The position numbers and the translations under genes are program-made. From JBKHDT01 sp049974825 (GTDB lineage Bacteria; Pseudomonadota; Gammaproteobacteria; Halothiobacillales; Halothiobacillaceae): a DNA stretch of 30,718 nt. The stretch covers positions 1 through 30,718 of the forward strand of contig JBNGDJ010000017.1 in the NCBI GenBank assembly GCA_049974825.1. The letters run 5' to 3'. Shown one piece after another: positions 21,384 through 29,425 of this stretch; the first letter of the stretch is position 1; each line of letters opens with the position of its first letter. The notes under the pieces were generated by a model that saw nothing but the letters and a program-made list of their open reading frames with translations, ran no database searches and was not told where the DNA came from.

Positions 21384-23006
21384 TCAACCCTCCCTTGAAA
21401 CACCCCGGCCCACCACCGAACCGGCGACCACGTCGCAGGACCGCGCCACATCGAACCGGCTGCGAAAGCGGGTACTGGCCAGATGAGCCCCCTGCGGCGC
21501 GGCCCGGTCTACGGTAATCACCACCCCCCGCGGTTCGCTTTGGCACCACTCCGGGATGGCGGTCGCGCCGGGCAGTACCGTCACCGGCGACTCAAGCCGA
21601 CCATGATAATGGAATTCCCCACGATATTTGCCGACAAAGGCCAGCGGCCTTCCATCCTCGGCCAGTTGCGCCAGCTCTTTGGAAAAGTCCCGAAAATCCA
21701 TGGTTGGACGCATCGGCAGGGCCACCAGATGCACCGTAATCAGCAGGCCTGCCGCGACAAGAGCGATCCAGCGCGTCTGAATGGTCGGTGAACGCGGTTT
21801 GAAGAGCCCCATCGCAAACAAGAACAGCGGCAGGGCCCAGAACAGGCCGGGACCGGCCAGCAGTTCTGCCCAGTAGGCATCCGAAAACCAGGGCAAAACC
21901 CAGACCGTGAGACTCAGCACCGCCACGAGCGCAAAGACCCCGCGGGCCGGAACGGGCGAATCATCGCACCGGACGATCCAGGCACCGGCAACAAGCGCCA
22001 GTGCCGGCAGCATGGGCAGCAGATAGTGCGGCTGCTTGCCGCTGACCAGACTCAGCAGAACAAAGGGCGGCACGGTCCAGAACAGCATGACCCCGGCCCG
22101 TGGCAGGCTGCGCAATGACCGCGGACCGAACGCGGCGACAAACGGCCCCCAAAGCAGGACGGGAAGCAACATCACCGCCAGCATCGGCAGGTACCACCAG
22201 AACGGACGGGCATGGTCAAAGGCATCCACCACGCGCCCGGCCATCTGCCCCCAGAGGATTTCCTCCGCATACTGCGGCGTCCCGGCCGACGCCGCCAGAA
22301 CCGCCCAGAGAAGTACCGGAGCCGCCCCGGCCAGGCCCACGCTGCCGGTACGCAGCCACCACAAAAACCGGCCACGCCAGTGATTCATCCTGCCATTGGG
22401 GTCGGCCATCCACCAGGGCGCCGACACGGTCAGCGACACCAGAAAGAGCACTGCGAAGGGACCTTTTGCCAAACCGCCCCCGGTCACCGCCAGGGCCAGC
22501 CAGACCCAACCGATCCGCCGGCCAGACTCGATTTGCAGCAACCCCCACAAACCCAGAAGGACAAAAAACGTCACCAGCGCGTCGAACATGATCATGCTGG
22601 CAAAGCCCAGCGGATAGAGCATGGCCAGCAGCAGCCAGACGCCGATGACAGCCGCCTGCCGCCCGTGCGAATCGGGCCAAAGGCGGCAGCCGATCCGCCA
22701 GGTCAGGTACAAAACGCCCACCCAGAATGCGGTCCCCACCAGGCGGGCCGAAACATCCTGAACACCGAAAATGGCCCAGCCGGCGTGGATCAGCCAGAAC
22801 AGCAGCGGAGGCTTGTGACTGTAGGGCTCGCCGTTGAGCAGGGGCACCAGCCAGGAGCCGGCCTGCCACATTTCCCAGGCCACCGCCATGTAGCGGGTTT
22901 CGTCGATCGGGTTAATCGGCCGCAGCGCCTGAAGCAGCAGCGTGGCGAACGAAAACAAAAGCAGCGGTGCCGCCAGAGGATGCCAGGCAAGTGCGCGATA
23001 AAACAT
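21384..23006 (-). CDS. ArnT-like GT39-family membrane glycosyltransferase
   Basis: A 540-residue integral membrane protein of the dolichyl-phosphomannose mannosyltransferase/ArnT superfamily, with about 11-12 hydrophobic segments. The N-terminal loop has the acidic motif NPIDETRYMAVAWEM, followed by GEPYSHKPPLLFWLI, both typical of bacterial ArnT-like enzymes that move a sugar from a polyprenyl carrier. The C-terminal 130 residues form a soluble periplasmic-type domain. It heads the lipid A operon, so lipid A or another glycolipid is a likely acceptor, but neither donor nor acceptor is shown by the sequence. Its stop overlaps one possible exbB start. Confidence 0.85.
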   Translation of the reverse strand: MFYRALAWHPLAAPLLLFSFATLLLQALRPINPIDETRYMAVAWEMWQAGSWLVPLLNGEPYSHKPPLLFWLIHAGWAIFGVQDVSARLVGTAFWVGVLYLTWRIGCRLWPDSHGRQAAVIGVWLLLAMLYPLGFASMIMFDALVTFFVLLGLWGLLQIESGRRIGWVWLALAVTGGGLAKGPFAVLFLVSLTVSAPWWMADPNGRMNHWRGRFLWWLRTGSVGLAGAAPVLLWAVLAASAGTPQYAEEILWGQMAGRVVDAFDHARPFWWYLPMLAVMLLPVLLWGPFVAAFGPRSLRSLPRAGVMLFWTVPPFVLLSLVSGKQPHYLLPMLPALALVAGAWIVRCDDSPVPARGVFALVAVLSLTVWVLPWFSDAYWAELLAGPGLFWALPLFLFAMGLFKPRSPTIQTRWIALVAAGLLITVHLVALPMRPTMDFRDFSKELAQLAEDGRPLAFVGKYRGEFHYHGRLESPVTVLPGATAIPEWCQSEPRGVVITVDRAAPQGAHLASTRFRSRFDVARSCDVVAGSVVGRGVSREG

Positions 23007-23095
23007 GGCTGGGGATTTTCGCTGAAGGTCTTACACATCAAGCACACCGCGAAGGCGCCCTCGGGGTATCCGAGAAGATTTCGCGGCAAGCGTCG

Positions 23096-23119
23096 GGGAA
23101 TCCCTGCTCCGAGCGGGAA
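23096..23119. repeat. Possible H5 remnant upstream of the GT39 operon
   Basis: GGGAATCCCTGC (23096-23107) is identical to the start of H5 in copy B, but the second half is diverged (CGAGCGGGAA). It lies 90 bases upstream of the GT39 start. Twelve matching bases could be chance. Confidence 0.25.
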
Positions 23120-23131
23120 CCAGGATCATTC

Positions 23132-23154
23132 AAAAAAGAATTTGCCGGATTCAG
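23132..23154 (-). terminator. Candidate terminator of the DUF4139 gene
   Basis: On the minus strand the stop codon runs into GAATCCGGCAAATTC, a weak 4-bp stem, directly followed by six Ts. The T-run position is right for an intrinsic terminator but the stem is poor. Confidence 0.3.
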
Positions 23155-24758
23155 GGCAGTAAACCGGGCACCTGCTTGTCGGCCGGCCAGCGCACGGTGT
23201 AGCCGAAACGCACTGTGCCGGTCGCCCCGGGCTCAAGCGAGAGATCCCAGGCCAGCACACCGGCCCGTCCATCAACATTGCGTACGGTTGGCGGCGTGTT
23301 GTCATTGGCCGGCTCCACGGCGATGTCGGCATCAAGCGGCACCGGCAGCCGGTCGAATACTCGCACGTCGGTCGGCCGGTCATGACGATTCGTGACCGTC
23401 ATCCGCGTATCCCGCACGACCTGCTTGTGCCGGCCGATCAGCCCCCGCTCGTCCCGTTTTTCCGGGGCATCACGGTATTCAACCTCGATGCCCGGATCGA
23501 CGCCGAAACTGAGCTCCAATTCCTGGTCTGGAATCAACGCCGCCACGCGGGTCCGACCCACCTGCTGGCCATCCCGCTGCAAAAGCAGTTCGCCCGGTGG
23601 CAGGCTCGCTGCACCACCGAAACCCAGCGATCCAACAACCACCGCCGTGGCCGACTGTCTTGGCGCGGTCCAGGCAGCCACAGTCGCCGGCGCCTGCCAT
23701 TCATCGAGGGTGAGCAGCTGCTCGTCGGTTCCGCTGCCAAGGCTCACTGGATGCTCGATGGCATATTCCAGCGCATAGGGCGTGCCCTCAAGCTGCGCCC
23801 CACCGCCCGGCAACGGCGACTGGGCAAGCATCAGCGCTTCGCTGGCCATGGCCCGATCCGCTTCACGCATCGCCGGTACCGGCTCCTGCAGGCTGATCTC
23901 CCAGGATTCGAGCGCCGGCACCGGGCGCCAGCTGCGCCGGTCATTCATGCCAATTCTCAGGGCCACGTCGGTCCAGTCCTCGCCGGTCTGCTGACGGATG
24001 CGGGCGCGGGTCCGCCACCGCACCGTGTTGTCCGAAGTATCCAGGTCAGCCTCGTAGACCGGAGTCCAGCCCGCCGCGGGATGGCGATAGGAAAGCGTGA
24101 ACTGCCCTGAGAAGTCCGCCACGGCTCGCAGGGAAAGCACCAGGCTGCGTCCGCCGGATTCGCGGGCCTGAATGCGCTCGATCTCCTCGCGCAGGGTGGT
24201 GATCTCTTCCTCTTGCTTCGACCGCTGCATTGCGCTCTCGGCCAGCCGGGTATTGAGCGCCAGGGCGCGGATTTCGATTTCCTCCAGCCACTCAAGCCCC
24301 TGAAGCGCTTCGTTTTCCTGCACCTTCGGTCCCAGCCCGCGCGCCAGACCTTCCAGCGCCTCTAGGCGCAGACCCACCGCCGAGCGCTCGGCGTCCAGGG
24401 CAGCCAGGGCCCGCTCGGCCTCGGCCAGTCGGGCTTTCAATTCAACCACCCGCGGCGAATCAACCACCCGAACCCGGTCGGAAAGTCGAAAGTCCACCGA
24501 ATCCAGTGCGGCCTGAAGCTCGGCGTCAGTCGTCACCCTCAGGCTGTCGGGCACCAGACCCGCCGGCAGGCCAGTTAAAAGAAACTGCTGTGCTCCCGCC
24601 TCGCCGGAGAGCGAAAATTCGCGCGAGACCACCGCCGCATCCGGCGCAAGGAAAACCTCGGACACCGTGCTTTCCACCGCCACGGGTGCAGCCTGCATGG
24701 CATGCGCCGGCAACACGGCCAGCAGCAGCACGCAAAAACTCCTGAGGAATCTCTGCAC
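23151..24758 (-). CDS. Exported DUF4139 (MuiA-like) protein
   Basis: A 535-residue secreted protein of the DUF4139 family, related to the mucoidy inhibitor A group, with unknown function. After a signal peptide (QRFLRSFCVLLLAVLPAHA, cut near residue 20) come a DUF4140-like beta domain (about 25-100), a long coiled coil (about 104-200) and the DUF4139 beta-rich domain to the end (LSYRHPAAGWTPVYEADLD onward). The start is uncertain. GTG at 24758 gives a normal signal peptide but lies inside hairpin H5 of repeat copy F and has no ribosome site. GTG at 24731 has AGGAG 7 bases ahead but leaves a signal of only about 11 residues. The open frame extends to 24956 through the repeat. Confidence 0.82.
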   Translation of the reverse strand: MQRFLRSFCVLLLAVLPAHAMQAAPVAVESTVSEVFLAPDAAVVSREFSLSGEAGAQQFLLTGLPAGLVPDSLRVTTDAELQAALDSVDFRLSDRVRVVDSPRVVELKARLAEAERALAALDAERSAVGLRLEALEGLARGLGPKVQENEALQGLEWLEEIEIRALALNTRLAESAMQRSKQEEEITTLREEIERIQARESGGRSLVLSLRAVADFSGQFTLSYRHPAAGWTPVYEADLDTSDNTVRWRTRARIRQQTGEDWTDVALRIGMNDRRSWRPVPALESWEISLQEPVPAMREADRAMASEALMLAQSPLPGGGAQLEGTPYALEYAIEHPVSLGSGTDEQLLTLDEWQAPATVAAWTAPRQSATAVVVGSLGFGGAASLPPGELLLQRDGQQVGRTRVAALIPDQELELSFGVDPGIEVEYRDAPEKRDERGLIGRHKQVVRDTRMTVTNRHDRPTDVRVFDRLPVPLDADIAVEPANDNTPPTVRNVDGRAGVLAWDLSLEPGATGTVRFGYTVRWPADKQVPGLLP

Positions 24759-24940
24759 GAATGCAGAGATTCCCGATTGGGGCATGGATGCCCTGCCGCA
24801 CAATGGCGCAAGCCATTGAATTGCGGAGCCCGAGCCGAGCGTGCATCGGCCCGGGCGTGTCTGAACGCGGGCAAAGCCTGCTGACGCGTTAAGCTGGCCC
24901 AAGCCCACAAATCCATGGATGGATTTGCGCAGAGTTTCCC
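24745..24940 (-). repeat. Five-hairpin repeat, copy F (near-complete)
   Basis: Same element as copy B but in opposite orientation. H5 is a perfect 12-bp stem (24746-24757 with 24762-24773, loop CGAA). H4 pairs 24779-24785 with 24788-24794. H3 is CAATGGC/GCCATTG with a GCAA loop (24801-24818). H2 pairs 24828-24838 with 24846-24856 with one mismatch. H1 is CAAATCCAT/ATGGATTTG (24908-24927). A spacer of about 45 bases between H2 and H1 is absent from copy A. CTGA and CTGG flank it, an imperfect 4-base match. Confidence 0.85.
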
Positions 24941-25026
24941 TGGAAATCATCAACACGCTCCCGTCTTATTCGATGCAATGCCCCCGCACCGAGGGCTTCT
25001 GAATTCTGCCCGCCCTCGTGCCAGCG

Positions 25027-25095
25027 CCTCTGCACAAAGCCAGGGGTGGCTTTGTGCCACGACGCCCGGACCAATGGGCTGGCGCGAGCTCAAGG
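25027..25095 (+). repeat. Partial repeat copy G with perfect H1
   Basis: GCACAAAGCCA (25032-25042) pairs perfectly with TGGCTTTGTGC (25047-25057) around GGGG. This is H1 in copy B orientation, with stem bases changed in pairs relative to copies A and F. Diverged H2/H3-like sequence follows (CACGACGCCCGG, CCAATGGGCTGGCGCGAGC). H4 and H5 are absent. Confidence 0.6.
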
Positions 25096-25123
25096 TCACG
25101 ACAGGCGATGGCAGACGTTGTCC

Positions 25124-25145
25124 GCGTTCAGCAACGCCTGAACGC
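25124..25145 (-). other. Hairpin after aroG
   Basis: GCGTTCA (25124-25130) pairs perfectly with TGAACGC (25139-25145), starting 14 bases beyond the aroG stop. There is no T-run on the minus strand, so it may protect the 3' end rather than terminate transcription. Confidence 0.4.
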
Positions 25146-25158
25146 CCGAACGGGAAAA

Positions 25159-26226
25159 TCAGGCAACCGAACCGCCAGCCCGTCGCTTGCGCACCGCATC
25201 GGCCAGGCGCTCAATGACCTTCTCGCTGTCTTCCCAGCCGATGCAGGCATCGGTGACACTCTGGCCGTAAACCAGCTTTTCGGGGTGCTCGCAGTCCTGC
25301 CGCCCGGCCAGCAGGTGGCTTTCGATCATCGCGCCCACGATGCCCACATTGCCCGCAGCGATCTGGGCGGCCACGTCCTCAGCCACCAGAATCTGCCGGG
25401 CGTGCTGCTTCTGGCTGTTGGCGTGGGAGAAATCAATCATCAGCCGCTCGGGCAGTTCGGCATTGCGCAGGGCTTCCAGCGTGGCGTTTACGTGGTTGGC
25501 GTCGTAGTTCGGTTCGCGGCCACCACGCAGGATAATGTGACAGTCCTCGTTGCCGGTGGTCGAGAAGATGGCCGACCGCCCCTCCTTGGTCACCGACAGG
25601 AAGTGATGCGGACGCATCGCGGCCCGGATGGCATCGACCGCGACCTGGAGCCCGCCGTCCGTCGCATTCTTGAACCCCACCGGGCAGGACAGGCCGGACG
25701 CCAGTTCCCGGTGCACCTGCGACTCGGTGGTCCGCGCACCGATAGCCCCCCAGGCGATCAGGTCAGAGACATACTGCGGCGAGATCAGGTCCAGGTACTC
25801 GGTGGCCGCCGGCACGCCCATGTCCGCCAGATCGGCCAGCAGATGGCGGGCCAGGTGCAGCCCGTCATTGATCCGGAAGCTGCCATCCAGGTTCGGATCG
25901 TTGATCAGGCCCTTCCAGCCCACCGTGGTCCGGGGCTTTTCGAAATACACGCGCATGACCAGCAGGACATCCTCCGCCACCCGGGCCGCGAGGGACTTCA
26001 AGCGCCCGGCATATTCCCGGGCGGCCTCCACATCATGCACCGAACAGGGCCCCATGATCACCAGCAGGCGGTCGTCTTCGCCGGCAAGGATGCGATGAAT
26101 CGCCTCGCGGGCATCGTGAACGGTGCGGGCGCCCTGCTCCGTCACCGGATGGTGTTCGCGCACGGCAACCGGCGCCACCACCTGCTGTATTTCTCGAATG
26201 CGTAGATCGTCTGTCTGATAAGTCAT
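25159..26226 (-). CDS. aroG: 3-deoxy-7-phosphoheptulonate (DAHP) synthase, class I
   Basis: The enzyme condenses phosphoenolpyruvate and erythrose 4-phosphate, the first committed step of aromatic amino acid synthesis. The 355-residue product matches AroF/G/H enzymes (about 350). It has MGPCSVHD with the metal-binding cysteine, FEKPRTTVGWKGLINDPNLDGSF, GARTTESQVHRELASGLSCPVGFKN, and the C-terminal DFSHANSQK and ESHLLAG metal/substrate motifs. Feedback type (Phe, Tyr or Trp) cannot be told from sequence by eye, so the symbol is provisional. The frame is open 25 codons further upstream, but MTYQTDDLRI at 26226 is the family start. It is transcribed away from the iron transporter genes. Confidence 0.96.
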   Translation of the reverse strand: MTYQTDDLRIREIQQVVAPVAVREHHPVTEQGARTVHDAREAIHRILAGEDDRLLVIMGPCSVHDVEAAREYAGRLKSLAARVAEDVLLVMRVYFEKPRTTVGWKGLINDPNLDGSFRINDGLHLARHLLADLADMGVPAATEYLDLISPQYVSDLIAWGAIGARTTESQVHRELASGLSCPVGFKNATDGGLQVAVDAIRAAMRPHHFLSVTKEGRSAIFSTTGNEDCHIILRGGREPNYDANHVNATLEALRNAELPERLMIDFSHANSQKQHARQILVAEDVAAQIAAGNVGIVGAMIESHLLAGRQDCEHPEKLVYGQSVTDACIGWEDSEKVIERLADAVRKRRAGGSVA

Positions 26227-26357
26227 GTCAGTCTGGATACGGAAAAGCTGAGTGTAATGGGTGGATCGTGCGCGCCTGAACCGGCCTGCTCGCCCGAGCA
26301 TGCCATCTTACCTTGCAAAGGACCGTGGAGGGCAGCGCCGCCTTAAAAACATTGCAG

Positions 26358-26389
26358 AGGGAATCTCTGCACGAATGCAGCCCTTCCCT
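26358..26389 (-). repeat. Solo H5-type hairpin (copy H) between aroG and fbpA
   Basis: It begins AGGGAATCTCTGCA and ends TGCAGCCCTTCCCT around a CGAA loop. The outer and inner stem parts pair and a 3-base internal mismatch separates them. It lacks H1-H4. It lies in the divergent gap, about 130 bases from the aroG start and 90 bases upstream of the fbpA promoter. Confidence 0.65.
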
Positions 26390-26478
26390 AGACCGCCCAC
26401 TGCAGGAAGCGCCGGATCAGACCCCCGACCCGCCACCCGCCGCGCCAGCACCCAGAGATTCAATACGAACCATTCTTG

Positions 26479-26507
26479 TTTACAATGCGTTTGTTCTTCG
26501 CTACGAT
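26479..26507 (+). promoter_or_regulatory. Sigma-70-type promoter of fbpABC
   Basis: TTTACA (26479-26484; 5 of 6 consensus) lies 17 bases before TACGAT (26502-26507; 4 of 6) in a locally AT-rich stretch. Transcription would begin near 26514. I looked for a Fur box over it and saw no convincing match to the 19-bp consensus. Confidence 0.5.
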
Positions 26508-26513
26508 ACATTC

Positions 26514-26670
26514 ACTGCCAGCGTCGTGGTCCCCGGGGACGTCCGGGACCAGCCACGACCCGGTCGCAAGGACCGGTGGCAAGGAGGCTCTGACTCGGTG
26601 CAGAGCTTCGGCAGGGTGATCACCGCGCCAGTCAACCCCGTCATCACTCTCTTGAATGAGGAGCGTTTTC
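26514..26670 (+). promoter_or_regulatory. Structured leader of the iron-transport operon
   Basis: The predicted leader is about 157 bases and holds three consecutive stems. The first is GGTCCC/GGGACC, enclosed by GTCGTGG/CCACGAC (within 26523-26559). The second is CCGGTC/GACCGG with a GCAAG loop (26560-26576). The third is GCTCTG/CAGAGC (26587-26592 with 26601-26606). The third resembles a diverged H5 repeat core. No known riboswitch class was recognised. Confidence 0.35.
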
Positions 26671-27684
26671 GTGACCAAACTCAAGTGGATCGTGGCCATC
26701 GGCCTTTCTTCCGTTTCCTTCGCCGCCACGGCCGCGGAAGTGAACGTCTATTCCGGTCGGGCCGAGGTCTTCGTCAAGCCGCTGCTGGAAAAATTCACTG
26801 ACCAGACCGGCATTGAGGTCAACCTGCTCTCGGCCAAGGACGATGCGCTGATCGCCCGCCTGCAGTCCGAAGGACGCAACAGCCCGGCCGATATCCTTCT
26901 TACAGCCGATGCCGGCCGCCTGCTTCGGGCCGAGGCCGCGGGACTGCTGCAGCCTGCCGAGTCCGAAATCCTCTTTGAGCGCATTCCGGAGAAATACCGG
27001 GACAGTGACAACCACTGGTACGGCTTTACCATGCGCTCCCGCCCGATCATGGCGGCGACGGATCGGGTTTCCGAAGGCGAAATCACCACCTATGAAGAAC
27101 TGGCGGATCCGAAATGGAAGGGCCGCATCTGCGTGCGCTCCTCGGACAATGTCTACAACCAGTCCTTTATCGCCGCCATGATCGCCCACAACGGCGGGGA
27201 AAAGACCGAAGAATGGGTCGAGGGCTTTGTCAGCAACTTCGCGCGTCCGCCGAGCGGTGGCGATCGTGATCAGATCCGTGCCGTCGTCGCCGGAGAGTGC
27301 GACCTGACCCTGGCCAATACCTATTACCTGGCCGGTATGCTCGACGGACAGGACGCCGAACAGCGCGAAATCGCCGAGCAGATCACGGTCATCTGGCCCA
27401 ATCAGGACGGCACGGGCGCCCACGTCAATATCAGCGGTGCCGGCGTGACGGCCAGCTCGAAGAACACCGAGGAAGCCATCAAGCTGATGGAGTTCATGAC
27501 CTCCGAAGCCGCCCAGGTCGAGTATGCCCAGAGCAATCACGAGTACCCCGTGGTCAAGGGCGTGGAGATGAGCGAAACGCTGCAGGAGTTCGGCGACTTC
27601 AAGGCAGACGACCTGTTGCTGGACAAGCTCGGCGAACACAATGCCGAAGGCGTGCGCATCATGGATCGTGCCGGTTGGCGCTGA
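26671..27684 (+). CDS. fbpA: Ferric iron ABC transporter substrate-binding protein
   Basis: A 337-residue periplasmic binding protein of the FbpA/FutA (class II ferric-binding) family that delivers Fe(III) to the FbpBC permease. A signal peptide (1-22, ending AATA) precedes VNVYSGRAE, the usual first strand. The paired tyrosines Y218-Y219 in NTYYLAGM match the iron ligands of the family. The histidine ligand found near the N-terminus of some FbpA proteins is not evident. GTG at 26671 has GAGGAG 7 bases ahead and gives a normal signal peptide. An ATG at 26656 is in frame but overlaps that site. A promoter and structured leader lie upstream. Confidence 0.92.
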   Translation: MTKLKWIVAIGLSSVSFAATAAEVNVYSGRAEVFVKPLLEKFTDQTGIEVNLLSAKDDALIARLQSEGRNSPADILLTADAGRLLRAEAAGLLQPAESEILFERIPEKYRDSDNHWYGFTMRSRPIMAATDRVSEGEITTYEELADPKWKGRICVRSSDNVYNQSFIAAMIAHNGGEKTEEWVEGFVSNFARPPSGGDRDQIRAVVAGECDLTLANTYYLAGMLDGQDAEQREIAEQITVIWPNQDGTGAHVNISGAGVTASSKNTEEAIKLMEFMTSEAAQVEYAQSNHEYPVVKGVEMSETLQEFGDFKADDLLLDKLGEHNAEGVRIMDRAGWR

Positions 27685-27700
27685 TCCGCGTGACTGACAC

Positions 27701-29425
27701 ATGAGCAGCACGCTCTCCGAAACGGTGGACGCGCGCAGCGGCGCGCGGGCCACCCACAGACTCAGGCGAATCGGCCGCTGGCGTCCGACCCCCGGAGGGT
27801 TGACGCTGGCGGCGATCGCGTTTCCGATTGCCATTCCGATCTTGGTAGTCCTGTTCCACCTGGTCTCGCCGGATCTGGAGGTCTGGAACCACCTGCGCGA
27901 AAGCCGGCTGGGCGAATATGTCGGCCACTCGCTGATGCTGATGATCGGCGTGGCGATCGGCGTGCTCGCGCTGGGCGTGCCCACGGCCTGGCTGACGGCA
28001 CGTTACGACTTTCCCGGGCGGCGACTGGTCATCTGGGCGTTGATGCTGCCCCTGGCCATGCCGGCCTACATCGTCGCCTACGCCTACATCGGCATTCTGG
28101 ACTACACCGGGCCGGTGCAGACCCTGATTCGCGACCTGACCGGCTGGCAGTTCGGGGACTACTGGTTCCCGCAGATCCGCTCGGTCGGCGGCGCGGTGCT
28201 GATGCTCAGCCTGGTGTTCTACCCCTACGTCTACCTGCTCGCCCGCAGCGCCTTTCTGGAGCAGTCGGCCTCGCTGTACGAGGTCGCCCGGCTGGCCAAT
28301 GGCCACGGCGGAGGGCTGTGGAACCGCCTGCGCCACTCCGGCTTCGCCCGGGTCGGTCTGCCGCTGGCCCGGCCGGCCATTGTCGCCGGCCTGATGCTCG
28401 CGTTGATGGAGACCCTGGCCGACTACGGCACCGTGCAAGTCTTTGGGGTCACCACCCTGACCACCGGCATCTTTCGCAGTTGGTACGGCATGGGCCAGGT
28501 CGAGGCGGCAGCCCAGCTTGCCGGTATCCTCACGCTCTTCGTGCTGGCGCTGCTGGTGCTTGAACGCAGTTCCCGCCGACGGGCCGCCTACCACCACCCC
28601 CGGGCCATGCGCCGCATCGAACCGGTCCGACTGCAGGGCGGCAAGGGCATGGCGGCGCTGGCCTTTTGTCTTGTGCCGGTGACCTTCGGCTTCCTGCTCC
28701 CGGTCCTGCAGCTGCTGGGCTGGAGCCTGATCAACTCCGAGCGCTTCCTTGATGCCGACTTCATCCGGCTGGCCGGCAATACCCTGATGCTGGCCGCTGC
28801 CGCCGCGGCGCTGGTGGTAGCGCTGGCTGTGGTGATCGTCTCGGTCAAGCGCGCCCGGCCCAGTCGCGCCCGGCAGGCGCTGACGGATCTCTCGACCATG
28901 GGCTACGCCATTCCCGGGGCCGTGATTGCCGTGGGCATCTTCATTCCCCTGGGCTTTGTCGACAACACGGTCGACAGCTGGATGCGCGCGACCTTCGGCA
29001 TCTCCACCGGACTGCTGCTCTCCGGCACCCTGTTTGCCCTGCTGTTCGCCTATGCCGTGCGTTTCATGAGTCTCGGCGTGTTTACCGTCGACGCCGGCAT
29101 GGGCCGCCTGCGCCCGGCCATGCTCGATGCCGCCCGGGCACTGGGTCAGTCGCCCCGGGGCGTGCTGTTCCGCGTCACGCTGCCGATGATTCGCGGCAGC
29201 CTGCTGACGGCCGCTCTGCTGGTGTTTGTCGAGGTACTCAAGGAGTTGCCGGCCACGCTGGTGCTGCGCCCGTTCAACTTCAATACGCTTGCCGTGCGCA
29301 CCTTCGAGCTGGCCAATGACGAAATGTTTGTCGAGGCAGCCATTCCTGCGCTCACCATCGTGCTGATCGGCCTGATTCCAGTCATCCTGCTTTCCCGGGC
29401 CGTGACCCGGCAGGGTGAGCAATGA
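27701..29425 (+). CDS. fbpB: Ferric iron ABC transporter permease, fused two-domain
   Basis: The 574-residue inner-membrane permease has two similar halves of about six membrane segments each, as in FbpB/ThiP-type proteins. Each half should carry an EAA loop that docks to the ATPase. The second is standard: DAARALGQSPRGVLFRVTLP. The first, from EVARLANGHGGG to ARVGLPLARPAI, is about 8 residues longer than usual and glycine-rich at its front. A short ATP-binding partner follows with an ATGA overlap. It starts 16 bases after fbpA. Iron is the likeliest substrate given FbpA, but related systems carry other substrates. Confidence 0.92.
   Translation: MSSTLSETVDARSGARATHRLRRIGRWRPTPGGLTLAAIAFPIAIPILVVLFHLVSPDLEVWNHLRESRLGEYVGHSLMLMIGVAIGVLALGVPTAWLTARYDFPGRRLVIWALMLPLAMPAYIVAYAYIGILDYTGPVQTLIRDLTGWQFGDYWFPQIRSVGGAVLMLSLVFYPYVYLLARSAFLEQSASLYEVARLANGHGGGLWNRLRHSGFARVGLPLARPAIVAGLMLALMETLADYGTVQVFGVTTLTTGIFRSWYGMGQVEAAAQLAGILTLFVLALLVLERSSRRRAAYHHPRAMRRIEPVRLQGGKGMAALAFCLVPVTFGFLLPVLQLLGWSLINSERFLDADFIRLAGNTLMLAAAAAALVVALAVVIVSVKRARPSRARQALTDLSTMGYAIPGAVIAVGIFIPLGFVDNTVDSWMRATFGISTGLLLSGTLFALLFAYAVRFMSLGVFTVDAGMGRLRPAMLDAARALGQSPRGVLFRVTLPMIRGSLLTAALLVFVEVLKELPATLVLRPFNFNTLAVRTFELANDEMFVEAAIPALTIVLIGLIPVILLSRAVTRQGEQ

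Larger units (their letters stand above)
24759..25158. other. Gene-free stretch between the DUF4139 gene and aroG
   Basis: It contains most of repeat copy F, partial copy G (25027-25095) and a perfect 7-bp hairpin just after aroG (25124-25145). The promoter of the DUF4139 gene should also lie here, but none was recognised. If transcription starts upstream of copy F, the leader would carry the whole element. Confidence 0.5.
26227..26670. other. Divergent aroG/fbpA control region
   Basis: This holds the aroG upstream region, a solo H5 repeat unit (26358-26389), a good plus-strand promoter (26479-26507) and the structured fbpA leader (26514-26670). For aroG only a weak candidate (-10-like TACACT on the minus strand) was seen. 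No Fur or TyrR site was recognised with confidence. Confidence 0.5.

Noticed and set aside
26521..26610. Known riboswitch (TPP, guanidine or metal-sensing) in the fbpA leader
   Set aside because: None of the conserved core motifs of these classes could be identified, so only an unnamed structured leader is reported.
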